DNA from: Anaplasma centrale str. Israel
GTDB lineage: Bacteria > Pseudomonadota > Alphaproteobacteria > Rickettsiales > Anaplasmataceae
Direction of reading: 5' to 3'
Assembly (NCBI RefSeq): GCF_000024505.1
Contig: NC_013532.1
Span: 806,001-870,000 of the forward strand
Length of the DNA: 64,000 nucleotides
The notes below the pieces were generated by a model. It saw only the letters and a program-made list of their open reading frames with translations, searched no databases and had not been told where the DNA came from. This document shows, piece after piece, positions 9,150 through 18,149 of this stretch; position 1 is the stretch's first letter; each line of letters opens with the position of its first letter. Position numbers and translations under genes: made by a program.

Positions 9150-10217
9150 TTAGCCCTTGAGCAACTCATCCACCACCGCACAAAATTGCGCCCCAGCATC
9201 GGGTATAGCATGCCTGGCCGCATTGCAAGACATCTCTTGTAACCCGTTCTGGTCATTAAGCAAGCCTGCAAGCATGTCTCTAACTGCTGCGACATCTAGG
9301 GTCCGCTCCTCAACACACAACCCCGCACCTAAATCCTCTACCAGCCTGGCATTATGTAGCTGATGGTTACACGAAGACCGTTCGTATGGAACGTATATAG
9401 CTGGCTTACCTGCAGCCATGATTTCCGCTATCGTGGTTGCACCCGCCCTGCTGATAATCAGGTCAGCTGCACCCATTATGTCTTCCATATCAGTAAAAAA
9501 TCTGCCCAGCCGGTGCTTGATTCTATGCGCAGTGTACAACTCTGTTATTGCTTCCAATTGTCCTTTGCCACACTGTTGTGTTACAAACACCCTACTTCTA
9601 ATATGGGCGGGCAGTTCCGCAATAGCTAATGCGAAAATCTTCCCAAATGTACAAAGACCCTGGCTACCTCCAAGTATTACTAGGTTGATAGAGCTACCTT
9701 CCGAGGTTTGCTTTACGGCCTGTTTGATGTCGGTGGGCACTCCAACGTAAACCGCCTTATGTACAAGTTTGTTGCCTATTTGGCGCAGCGGCATTCCACA
9801 CGCAATTATCTTCGCATACCCGGCAAACATACGATTCACCCTTCCCATGACGGAGTTTTGTTCGTGCAGCACTACATTCGCTGACATCACCCAAGCTGCC
9901 AGAAGCACGGGAAAAGACGGGTACGCGCCAAATCCGATTACCAAATCCGGCTTTAATGAGCGCAGCTTTGTGTAAGACAGTACGCAACTGTACGCAAGAA
10001 GCACACAAAATTTTAAAAGCTGCACAATTCCTCCCGACCTCTTACAAAGAGGCAGGACGTATCTTCTTATGTCGGGAAATCTCGCTTCGTATGGCAAGAA
10101 GTACCGGTCTGTGTACAAAACGCACTTGTAGCCCCGACCGCTAAGAACTCGACAGAGAAACGCCGCAGGAACGATATGCCCGCCTGTACCTCCAGCTACC
10201 AATACTATTTTTTTCAC
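9150..10217 (-). CDS. murG: UDP-GlcNAc--undecaprenyl-PP-MurNAc-pentapeptide GlcNAc transferase
   Basis: MurG adds GlcNAc to lipid I to give lipid II at the cytoplasmic face of the inner membrane, the last cytoplasmic step of peptidoglycan synthesis. The protein (355 residues) begins MKKIVLVAGGTGGHIVPA, the donor-phosphate loop of GT28 enzymes. HEQNSVMGRVNR near residue 118, the GGSQG loop near 185, and the UDP-GlcNAc-binding SRAGATTIAEIMAAGKP near 258 are all present. It stands apart from other mur genes, as is usual in Rickettsiales. An intact gene fits the reduced peptidoglycan that Anaplasma is thought to make, together with ftsI later in this window. Confidence 0.96.
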   Translation of the reverse strand: MKKIVLVAGGTGGHIVPAAFLCRVLSGRGYKCVLYTDRYFLPYEARFPDIRRYVLPLCKRSGGIVQLLKFCVLLAYSCVLSYTKLRSLKPDLVIGFGAYPSFPVLLAAWVMSANVVLHEQNSVMGRVNRMFAGYAKIIACGMPLRQIGNKLVHKAVYVGVPTDIKQAVKQTSEGSSINLVILGGSQGLCTFGKIFALAIAELPAHIRSRVFVTQQCGKGQLEAITELYTAHRIKHRLGRFFTDMEDIMGAADLIISRAGATTIAEIMAAGKPAIYVPYERSSCNHQLHNARLVEDLGAGLCVEERTLDVAAVRDMLAGLLNDQNGLQEMSCNAARHAIPDAGAQFCAVVDELLKG

Positions 10218-10390
10218 TTATGCGCGCCTTACGTACCTGAAGTACTACCCTTGCTCATCAGCAAACCGCATCATTTTACATGATTTACGCCCAAACACAT
10301 CATGAAACCGCATGCGCCGATAGTGACGCCCATCCTGGAATGTGAGCCTATGTAAAATTATTAAAGAAATTCATATTAATTATTAATTTA

Positions 10391-10418
10391 TTGACTTTAA
10401 TTAATTTTTTAATAAACT
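10391..10418 (+). promoter_or_regulatory. Probable sigma-70 promoter for the 951-residue protein gene
   Basis: TTGACT (10391-10396), a 16-base spacer, then TAAACT (10413-10418). The surrounding 10350-10420 is very AT-rich, which could act as an UP element. The predicted leader is short (about 20 bases) with AAGG 8 bases before the ATG. Confidence 0.5.
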
Positions 10419-10446
10419 TCCGGATCCTTTACAAAAGGTAATCTTT

Positions 10447-13302
10447 ATGAAAAAGAAAACTAAACAACCGACGTCTAGCATATCTGAAGATACTATTCCG
10501 TTACTTTCCGAATATGATGGCGATATAAAAGAATCAAGGGCTTCTGATTCTAAATCATCGACAAAAAGTCCTATTTTTCCTAGTATACGTTCTTTGCAAC
10601 AAAAGTTAAAAAGTAAAGATAATACATCCTCCAAGGAAACTCTCGACTCTTCTTCAAGAAGTAGCACTGCGAGCAGTGATCCAAGCATTGACTCCGGTGC
10701 TTCCACCTCCTCAAGCAGAACCTCCGTTCGCAAGGGAATAAAAGCCGTGGTCAAAAAGGCAGTTACTGCCTTTGATAGGCGCGCTAAGAAAGAGCAGGCA
10801 CCCTCTTTGGAACCATTTTCTCCACCATCGAAGACATCATCGTCGTGGTATACTAATCCATTGGGTGTTTCTGACCTCGACGAAGAGCCGGCCTACATAA
10901 AACATTGGGCCCCAGTGGAGGATCTTCTAGGCGGAGATGAATTCGACGCCTTTGTAAGGTCACGTGCATCATCAACATCAGCAAGTAGTGATTTTGAATT
11001 CCGCCCTGGAGGGGAACTCAACGGCGCCATAGGAAGACTAGACAGTATTGCGGAGCCGGTATATGAGAACATAGACCAATTTCAGCAAGAACGCGCGGGC
11101 ACAGCTAAGGGTCCAACCGTTGCTTCGCAAACCACAAGCTCCGCACCCAAAGGCACGCAAGCCGGGAACAGAGGATCTCAGCAAGTGGTCATAAATGGGT
11201 CAATATACGACGTCCCCGACCCAGTAGCAGCGTATGATACTCCACGGAACTTACAACCTGTAGCCCAAAACGCCGCAGCTAGCCGAGAACCGACGTATGA
11301 TACTCCGCGAAACTCACAGATTGTAGCGCAGCAGCAATTCGCAGCCAGTGCAAAACCGGCAACATCCGCGCCAAAGCCGCCAGTTCCACCAAGAACAGCA
11401 GCTGCACCGGCAGCGGCTCCAAGAAAGGTTCTTAACGTTGGAGAACAAAAATCCGCTGCTCTTGGCAACGTGGGCAGTGTGCCTAGTGCACAGCAACCAA
11501 CTCAAAAAGCTGTTGCACCAGTCACCAAAGCGGAAAGTTCCACTGCAAAAACCACAGGCCACACCACGGCCTCTGCCAAACTTGTAACTGCACAACCATT
11601 CAGAGGCGAAGCGGCAACGTTGAAGTCAGTAACTCCGCCAGTAGCAGCTCCAAGAAAGGTCTTTAACGTTGGAGAACAAAAATCAGCTGCTCTTGGCAAT
11701 GTGGGCAGTGTGCCTAGTGCACAGCAACCAGCACAAAAAGCTGTTGCACCAGTAACCAAAGCGGAAAGCTCTGCTGCAAAAACTGCAGACTCCTCTTTGG
11801 CGCCTGCTAAATCTGCAGCTGCACAACCTCTGAGAAGCCCAGCAACATCTTCACTGAAGCCAGCGGTTCCACCAAAACCAGTGACTGCGTCGACAGTGGC
11901 TCCAAGGGAGGCTCTTGGTGGCACAAAGGCACAAACATCTTCCCCTGTACCGCAAAACATGGGCAGTGTGCATGAACACAGCAAAGATGGTGTACCTAGC
12001 ATCCAACAAAGAAAAGCGATGCTGGCGGGTAAAATCGGCTCCACACCTGAGAGGAGCAGCCCACAAGGTGCACAACGCTTCGCCCAATCAGAAAGTGCTA
12101 CTGCAAGAACTACAGACTCCGCTTTGGCTTCTGCTAAACTCATGACTGCGCAACCTTTTAGACGCTCAGTAACATCCGCATCAAAGCCAGTAGCTGCGCC
12201 GGTAGCAACTTCAAGCAAAACTCTTGGTGCTGGGGAGCAAAAATCTTCTCCTGTGCTGCAGAACATGAGCAGTATGCCTGAGTACAGCAAAAATGTGGTA
12301 CCTGGCGTTCAACAAAGAAAGGCGATGCTGGCAGGCAAAGTCAGCTCCACGCCCGAGAGCAGCTCACAGAACACGCAACGTTCTGCCCAATCAGAAAGTA
12401 CTGCGCGCGAAATTCAGGACATACGCAGTAGCATCTCTCAAACACGTGAAGCAAGAGCCGCATTTGCCAGCCAACTGGACACCTTGCTTGCAAGCAATAG
12501 CGCACCTGCGCGGGAGACCGTAAAGGCAGGAAAATCTAAGGTAACTACTGCTAAATCCCCTGCTACCGCGCAAACGGACGTTAGTCCACTAAGAGGCAAT
12601 GCGGCCAAGTCCAGCACTGCACCGCAAGAAAGGGCAAACACCAAAGCGACGGGGCGGAGTGCACCAAGCATGGACAGCGGCATTACGCAATCAAGTGTGG
12701 CGACACAAAAACAGAGTGCTGCACCTGAGCAGTCCACTCATAAGGGCATCAACAGCAGAAATCCAGCATTTGCGGATGAGCTACAAAAAGTGCTTGGAAA
12801 CAGGATTGGCGCGTCAAACATAGAGAAGCCAGTAACTGCGGCTTCAAAGACTCTTGCGAGACAGGCCTCCGTTCAGAAGCGCAGTGCCGCCCCCGGGTCT
12901 GGAGCAGCTGATGCCAATGCGGCAAGAGTTTCTAAAATCAGTGCAAACCCTGCATTTGCAGGGGCCATACCAACTCTGGAAAGAATGCTGGCAGAGCGGC
13001 AATCGACACAGCAGGCCGAGCGAGTTATCGGCGGCCATTCCGGCGCTCAGAAAGCTCTTGGAAGTGCAACTACCTTCCCAGATACGGCGTCTGCAGGAGA
13101 GCAAAGTGCACATGGTATGAGCAAGCGAGAAGCAGTGGGAGGCAAATCCCCTGCATCGGCGAAAAAGGAAGGCACCTCCGCATCAACCCCTTGGTCTGAA
13201 GGCGGAGAGGCGCAGACCAAGAAGGGCAAGCATGTTTCTTCTTTGATACGCGGGTTTGAGTCCCCTTCTGGTACCCCTCCCGTAAGGGGAGCTGCGCGTT
13301 AG
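10447..13302 (+). CDS. 951-residue repeat protein with EPxY/YDxP tyrosine and SH3-ligand motifs; candidate secreted effector
   Basis: I recognise no enzymatic domain. The protein is rich in Ala, Ser, Lys, Pro, Gln and Thr and predicted largely disordered. Features in order: Ser-rich N-terminus (1-100); tyrosine motifs EPAY150I, EPVY206ENI, SIY254DVP, AAY263DTP, EPTY284DTP; proline motifs PPVPPR (311-316) and PAVPPK (472-477); two 77-residue repeats starting at 324 and 401; a second repeat pair 102 residues apart (from about 498 and 600), each with QQRKAMLAGK; and three AFAxxL-like segments (671, 774, 836). The C-terminus is basic and polar. There is no signal peptide or membrane helix. The combination resembles bacterial effectors that are tyrosine-phosphorylated in host cells, and type IV secretion is a reasonable inference, not shown. 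The first 200 bases are markedly more AT-rich than the rest. Monocistronic, with its own promoter and hairpin. Confidence 0.85.
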   Translation: MKKKTKQPTSSISEDTIPLLSEYDGDIKESRASDSKSSTKSPIFPSIRSLQQKLKSKDNTSSKETLDSSSRSSTASSDPSIDSGASTSSSRTSVRKGIKAVVKKAVTAFDRRAKKEQAPSLEPFSPPSKTSSSWYTNPLGVSDLDEEPAYIKHWAPVEDLLGGDEFDAFVRSRASSTSASSDFEFRPGGELNGAIGRLDSIAEPVYENIDQFQQERAGTAKGPTVASQTTSSAPKGTQAGNRGSQQVVINGSIYDVPDPVAAYDTPRNLQPVAQNAAASREPTYDTPRNSQIVAQQQFAASAKPATSAPKPPVPPRTAAAPAAAPRKVLNVGEQKSAALGNVGSVPSAQQPTQKAVAPVTKAESSTAKTTGHTTASAKLVTAQPFRGEAATLKSVTPPVAAPRKVFNVGEQKSAALGNVGSVPSAQQPAQKAVAPVTKAESSAAKTADSSLAPAKSAAAQPLRSPATSSLKPAVPPKPVTASTVAPREALGGTKAQTSSPVPQNMGSVHEHSKDGVPSIQQRKAMLAGKIGSTPERSSPQGAQRFAQSESATARTTDSALASAKLMTAQPFRRSVTSASKPVAAPVATSSKTLGAGEQKSSPVLQNMSSMPEYSKNVVPGVQQRKAMLAGKVSSTPESSSQNTQRSAQSESTAREIQDIRSSISQTREARAAFASQLDTLLASNSAPARETVKAGKSKVTTAKSPATAQTDVSPLRGNAAKSSTAPQERANTKATGRSAPSMDSGITQSSVATQKQSAAPEQSTHKGINSRNPAFADELQKVLGNRIGASNIEKPVTAASKTLARQASVQKRSAAPGSGAADANAARVSKISANPAFAGAIPTLERMLAERQSTQQAERVIGGHSGAQKALGSATTFPDTASAGEQSAHGMSKREAVGGKSPASAKKEGTSASTPWSEGGEAQTKKGKHVSSLIRGFESPSGTPPVRGAAR
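11418..11873 (+). repeat. Internal 77-codon tandem repeat in the 951-residue protein gene
   Basis: Two adjacent near-identical units encode residues 324-400 and 401-about 475. Each begins APRKV(L/F)NVGEQKSAALG and continues through GSVPSAQQP and KAVAPVTKAESS. The DNA is almost identical over the first 150 bases of each unit, which suggests recent duplication or gene conversion. Confidence 0.85.
11938..12355 (+). repeat. Second, more diverged repeat pair in the same gene
   Basis: Blocks beginning at residues about 498 and 600 share SSPVxQNM, EYSK/EHSK, VP(S/G)(I/V)QQRKAMLAGK and STPE(R/S)SS. The spacing is 102 residues, so this is a separate, older duplication from the 77-residue pair. Confidence 0.75.
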
Positions 13303-13724
13303 TCGCTGTAGCTACTCCGATGTACTAAGCTTGGCTTGGGTACATAGTGCTGCACAGCTACCCGGTAACGGTGCTGGTTGTGCAGCACACAGTTTGTTAT
13401 CAAGCACGGCAAAATTCTAAAGAGTGATCGCGCTGTATTTCATTCACAACAATTAATGTAAGAGGCACGGCTAATTACCTATCTAACCATAAATCCGAAT
13501 ACCACAAAAACACCAGCCATAGGGACTGGATGCCGCAGGCACTAACGGCAACCACTTGGAATACCAGGCACAATAGCATATACTTGGCTCAGCTTGTCCG
13601 CAAAACGCACTATTATTAAGGTGCACTCACCCCGGTGTGTTTGCCGGCTGGGTGGTCTGCATCTGTGGCACGCGGACGCATTTTGTTGCGGTAGACGCAC
13701 GGTTATTATTTTCCGAGAGAGCAC
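13303..13724. other. Intergenic stretch after the repeat-protein gene
   Basis: 422 bases. It holds a strong hairpin at 13347-13388, listed separately. No convincing gene or tRNA is seen in the remainder, and no clear promoter for the downstream oxidoreductase could be assigned. Confidence 0.5.
13347..13388 (+). terminator. Hairpin downstream of the 951-residue protein gene
   Basis: A perfect 10-bp inverted repeat, GTGCTGCACA (13347-13356) and TGTGCAGCAC (13379-13388), with a 22-base loop lies 45 bases after the stop. The T-run that follows is weak, so this may be a transcript-stabilising stem or a factor-dependent terminator. Confidence 0.45.
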
Positions 13725-16700
13725 ATGTGTGCAGTGGACGGGCAGATTCCCGCAGATACGATAGACAATTCCAGGTGTGTGAGTGTGGTGAGCCAAGAAG
13801 GCTTATACTCCCGCGCGGGCCTGGAAAGGTTGGATAGATTGTTTCTCAATGCAGTAAAAAAGCACAGCTTCACATTGTTTGAGCAGCTGATAGGCGCGCG
13901 TAGTAAAGGCATCGGGAGCTCGGAAATCATAATAGAGCTGGCATATGTACTGGAACAATTCATAGCGCAGCTGTTCGGCATAGAGGCGGAAATGGGGCGG
14001 GATTGGGAGCTCCACACAAAATCCCTAGCTCTGCACAAATGCAAAAGGACATTCGTACACCGTTATGCATTAAAAAAATACGGTAGCCCGGAAGGGTTGA
14101 ACTTAACCACAATAACAGACGCGCTGTCAGAATTTTTCAGCATTCCGGTTGAAGAGTATAGCTTTGCACAGCAAGTGAATCTATGGTTGGAAGAGCCAGA
14201 AAAGTACGAGCCTCAGCTGGACGTAGCGGCAAAATATGCTGCATACATGGTGCACTTGGGTAGCGAGTCCACGCTGTTTCATGTACCAAGCAAGACGGAT
14301 TTCAACAACCTAATTCCCGTAAACACGGTACAGAAATTCGGGCTAAATTTAATTACAGCAAAGACCTCCACGGCAAGAGAGGGCTTTAACATAGCGAAGC
14401 CGCCATCACCCGAATGTGCGCTGAGCGAGGTGCACTACTGCATTACGTGCCATAAACAAAAACGCGACAGCTGTTCTAAGGGTATTGTGGACAAGCTGGG
14501 AAATGTGAAGGCCTCCGAGCTCGGCATTCCTATGGGCGGATGCCCAGTTAGGGTGAAAGTCTCCGAGGCAATACTTTTAAGGGCACAAGGGCTCATCGTG
14601 GCGCCACTTGCAGTTGTTGTGGTGGATAATCCTATGTGCGTGCTGACTGGGCACCGCATTTGTAACGACTGCATGCGTTCATGCATATACCAAAAGCAGC
14701 AACCCGTGGACGTCCCATACATAGAAACTCATATATTAGATAGTGTGCTAAATCTCAGCTACGGGTTCGAGATATATTCTTTGTTTACCAGGTGGAATCC
14801 ACTTTCCTTCACAAATGTGCTGCCTAAGCACTCCACCGGGAAAAATGTCCTGGTTGTAGGCCTTGGTCCCGCCGGTATTGGTTTATCCCATTACCTACTT
14901 AATGAAGGGCATAACGTGGTGGCAATTGATGGACTAAAAATTGAGGCGCTGCCGGAGCGTCTTTCGGGCATCACGGCAACAAACCAAAAATGCGACTTCG
15001 ATTTGGTCAAAGATGCCAAGAGTGAGTTATTTGAAAACCTGGATGATAGGCCATCATACGGCTTTGGGGGGGTATCTGAATACGGAATTACAGCCCGATG
15101 GAACAAGAATTATCTCAAAGTTGCAAGGCTGCTTCTTGAAAGGAGAAAAAATTTCGCCATGTACGGCGGAGTGCGGCTGGGTGGCACTATAGAAGTTGAA
15201 GATGCGTTCGCCATGGGCTTTCATCACATCGCTCTTGCTACGGGCGCCGGCTCACCCAGAATTCCGCAAATGGGGAATATGCTTGCGAAAGGAGTAATGA
15301 CGGCATCTGCCTTTCTTATGTCATTACACCTGGGCAATGCGACGCAGTTTAGCTCTCTGACTAACCTGCAAATTAGGCTTCCAGCGGTAGTAATTGGCGG
15401 TGGATTGACCGCAGTAGACGCAGCAACCGAATTACTCGCATACTACCCAGTGCAGGTCGAACACTTTTTAGTAAAGTATGAGGCTCTCGTAAAAAAGCTG
15501 GGCAAAGATGCAGTAGAGGGCAGCTGGGGCGAGGAAGAACGGGCAATTGCCCACGAATTCCTAAGCCACGCGCGCGAAATTAGGTCAGAGAGAACAAAGG
15601 CGCAACAAGAAAAAAGGCAGCCAGATTTTCTGCCACTTCTACAAGCCTGGGGGGGAGTAACAATTATCTACCGCAAAAGCCTGAATTCCTCCATCGCATA
15701 CAAATTGAACAGTGCAGAGCTCGAACATGCCCTATCCGAAGGAGTGTATTTTGCCGAAAGTATGCAGCCAAGCGAAATAATGCTAGACGAGTACGGCCAC
15801 GTTTCCAACATTGCGGTAAAAGACGCAGAAGGCAAAGAGAGGCACATTGCGGCAAGAAGCGCCATAATCGCGGTAGGTACGCACGAGGGGCACCACGTAT
15901 TGGAAGAGCGTAACATCCTCTTCAGACCAACAAAGGATGCAATGGGTTGCAAAGCAGGGCATCACCTAGAAACCGCATCATTAGATGAGCAAAGCTTTTT
16001 TATCTACCGCGATAAAACAATAAGCGCCTTCGGAGACCTGCATCCCTATTATAAAGGTAGCGTGGTCAAGGCACTAGCAAGCGCAAAAAACGGGTATCAA
16101 CTGGTAACACAGGCGCTGGAGAGGGGCCCCAAACACTGTAGCAGCGAGATGTTTTTGGAGTCGGTCCGTGGGTGCTTCTCATCACACGTAACCTCTGTTA
16201 CCTATCCGGCGCGGAATATAGTCGAACTGACAATACACTCTCCCATTGCGGCGCGCAAATTTAAACCTGGGCAGTTTTATAGGTTGCAAAACTTCGGTAG
16301 CGCCCATCCGTACGCCAAACATACACAGCTTCTGATGGAAGGAGTGGCAGTGACCGGGGCTTCTGTGGATAAGGAAAATGGCACAATAACCGTCGTGGTG
16401 CTTGATGTGGGGGGGTCTTCGAAGTTATGCAGCCAACTGCGTGATGGACAGTTAGTAAGCTTGATGGGGCCCGTAGGCACTCCGACCGAAATACCAAGTG
16501 ACGAGAACGTGATGTTGGTAGGTGGTGGTGTGGGAAACGCGGTGCTGTTTGCAGTCGGCAAAGCATTGATAGCAAATGGATGCAAGGTTTTGTATTTTGC
16601 CGGCTACAGAAGCCTCGAAAGCGTTTTCGGAATGCGCTCTATAGAAGCAGCATCGCACACCACCGTGTGGTGCTGTGAGGACGGCGCCATCAAGCACGAA

Positions 16701-17126
16701 CGGCCGGAGGACATATCGCACCATGGAAACATTATAGACGCGATACAGGCTTATAGCGCCGCAAAAAACTCTACGATAAAATTACAATCAGTCGACAGAA
16801 TAATCATGGTAGGATCCAGCGGCATGATGTCCGCAATTTCCAGTGCAGTGAGAGGAAAGTTGCGATCCTGTTTTAAAGAGCAAATAAAGATTGTGGCCTC
16901 AATAAATTCTCCAATGCAGTGCATGATGGGGGGAATATGCGGACAGTGCATCCAGCGCCATATTAGTCCATCAACTGGTGAGGAAAGCTTTGTTTACAGC
17001 TGTGTAAACCAGGACCAGTGCGCCAACGCGGTAGATTTTGAATTTCTACGCAGCAGGCTACAGCAGAACAGCGTTCTCGAGAGATGTACATCCTTATGGG
17101 TTGATAACCGCACAGAAAAACAGTAA
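13725..17126 (+). CDS. Large fused oxidoreductase: GltD-like flavoprotein plus PyrK/FNR-like 2Fe-2S reductase
   Basis: This 1133-residue protein looks like a fusion. The N-terminal ~300 residues include cysteine clusters (CITCHKQKRDSC, CPVRV, CVLTGHRICNDCMRSC) resembling the Fe-S region of GltD-type proteins. The middle carries an FAD-binding VVGLGPAGIG near residue 372 and an NAD(P)H-binding VVIGGGLTAVDAATELL near 555. From about 830 to the end a ferredoxin-reductase-like module follows: FKPGQFYRLQNF, MLVGGGVGNAVLF, then a 2Fe-2S cluster motif CMMGGICGQC with a further Cys about 20 residues on, as in dihydroorotate dehydrogenase electron-transfer subunits. It probably transfers electrons between NAD(P)H, flavin and Fe-S centres; the physiological acceptor cannot be told from sequence. 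No glutamate synthase large subunit is in the window. Monocistronic as far as seen. Confidence 0.8.
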   Translation: MCAVDGQIPADTIDNSRCVSVVSQEGLYSRAGLERLDRLFLNAVKKHSFTLFEQLIGARSKGIGSSEIIIELAYVLEQFIAQLFGIEAEMGRDWELHTKSLALHKCKRTFVHRYALKKYGSPEGLNLTTITDALSEFFSIPVEEYSFAQQVNLWLEEPEKYEPQLDVAAKYAAYMVHLGSESTLFHVPSKTDFNNLIPVNTVQKFGLNLITAKTSTAREGFNIAKPPSPECALSEVHYCITCHKQKRDSCSKGIVDKLGNVKASELGIPMGGCPVRVKVSEAILLRAQGLIVAPLAVVVVDNPMCVLTGHRICNDCMRSCIYQKQQPVDVPYIETHILDSVLNLSYGFEIYSLFTRWNPLSFTNVLPKHSTGKNVLVVGLGPAGIGLSHYLLNEGHNVVAIDGLKIEALPERLSGITATNQKCDFDLVKDAKSELFENLDDRPSYGFGGVSEYGITARWNKNYLKVARLLLERRKNFAMYGGVRLGGTIEVEDAFAMGFHHIALATGAGSPRIPQMGNMLAKGVMTASAFLMSLHLGNATQFSSLTNLQIRLPAVVIGGGLTAVDAATELLAYYPVQVEHFLVKYEALVKKLGKDAVEGSWGEEERAIAHEFLSHAREIRSERTKAQQEKRQPDFLPLLQAWGGVTIIYRKSLNSSIAYKLNSAELEHALSEGVYFAESMQPSEIMLDEYGHVSNIAVKDAEGKERHIAARSAIIAVGTHEGHHVLEERNILFRPTKDAMGCKAGHHLETASLDEQSFFIYRDKTISAFGDLHPYYKGSVVKALASAKNGYQLVTQALERGPKHCSSEMFLESVRGCFSSHVTSVTYPARNIVELTIHSPIAARKFKPGQFYRLQNFGSAHPYAKHTQLLMEGVAVTGASVDKENGTITVVVLDVGGSSKLCSQLRDGQLVSLMGPVGTPTEIPSDENVMLVGGGVGNAVLFAVGKALIANGCKVLYFAGYRSLESVFGMRSIEAASHTTVWCCEDGAIKHERPEDISHHGNIIDAIQAYSAAKNSTIKLQSVDRIIMVGSSGMMSAISSAVRGKLRSCFKEQIKIVASINSPMQCMMGGICGQCIQRHISPSTGEESFVYSCVNQDQCANAVDFEFLRSRLQQNSVLERCTSLWVDNRTEKQ

Positions 17127-17405
17127 CTAGGCCGCTCCCACCTTACCTGCAGCAGGCACGTGGTGCACCCACCAGGTTCATGAGTTTGAAAACCGTCACC
17201 GTAGCGCGTTTTACAGTATTTATAGTTGTGTAAAGCAGTAATTTCATCTAATGGTGATTGCATGCAACAGAGATTCACAATTTGTATCCACTATGTGTTA
17301 ATAGTGAGGTATTTAAATTACGTATGGTTGGGCACAGAGAAATTGCAATCCTTGTAATAACCCCTTAATATCTATCTGAGTTATTTGCGGTATGTAGTAG
17401 TGTAC

Positions 17406-18089
17406 ATGAGTTTTCCTAGTATTCACAGGCATGGGTATCCATTCATATGCTTGGCCTTTCTTTGTTCGTGTATTGGCTTCGCGCTCTCTTCAAGCTTGGG
17501 CGTGATTTTCGCAATGATAACTGCGCTGTGTGCTTACTTTTTCCGCGATCCCATACGCGTCATACCGTTAAATGACGCATTGGTAGTTAGTCCAGCAGAC
17601 GGGGTTGTTACTTCAATTGTGGAGGTCGAGTCTCCCTTGAACGATGGCAAGGCAGTAACCAGAATAAGCATCTTTCTCAGTCTGTTTGACGTGCACGTTA
17701 ATCGCGTACCTGTTTCTGGAATGGTCAAGTCCGTTGAGCACCGGCCCGGCAGCTTCTCCTCTGCAGGTTCGGGTGGAGCAGTAAATGAGAATGAGCGGGT
17801 AAGAGCGGTGATTGAGTCATCCGTAGGTGGGCATTGTATAGTGGTAGAGCAGATTGCCGGGGTGCTGGCACGTAGGATAGTGTGCGATCTGGAGTCCGGA
17901 AAAGCTGCAAAACTTGGTTCGAGAATGGGAATTATCAGGTTTGGAAGCAGAATGAACATTTACATCCCCGCGGGGATGCCAGTATCCGTGGCGGAGGGTC
18001 ATACGGTAGTGGGTGGAGAGACAATAATCGCCTCACTTGATGCTGATATGGCTACTGTTCATAAGGACCTGACTTTCGATAAGGTATAG
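17406..18089 (+). CDS. psd: Phosphatidylserine decarboxylase proenzyme
   Basis: It converts phosphatidylserine to phosphatidylethanolamine at the inner membrane. I chose the ATG at 17406 ([10 protein letters not shown], 227 residues); a longer frame begins at a TTG 21 bases earlier. One or two hydrophobic segments occupy residues about 12-45, followed by the DPxR block (FFRDPIRVI), SPADG, and a [11 protein letters not shown] stretch with the conserved His. The self-cleavage serine lies in RFGSRMN near residue 187, the short-form Psd motif. pssA follows 60 bases downstream, so the two steps PS synthesis and decarboxylation are encoded together. Confidence 0.93.
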   Translation: MSFPSIHRHGYPFICLAFLCSCIGFALSSSLGVIFAMITALCAYFFRDPIRVIPLNDALVVSPADGVVTSIVEVESPLNDGKAVTRISIFLSLFDVHVNRVPVSGMVKSVEHRPGSFSSAGSGGAVNENERVRAVIESSVGGHCIVVEQIAGVLARRIVCDLESGKAAKLGSRMGIIRFGSRMNIYIPAGMPVSVAEGHTVVGGETIIASLDADMATVHKDLTFDKV

Positions 18090-18149
18090 ATTGCCCGCAG
18101 CACACATTTGTGCTAGTCTCGCTACCTGCAAGTTTGCGGTCACCATCTG

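Noticed and set aside
11502-12290. 262-codon antisense open frame inside the 951-residue protein gene
   Set aside because: It mirrors the Ala/Ser/Lys-rich repeats, whose codons rarely give stops on the other strand; it has no start signal and no protein likeness.
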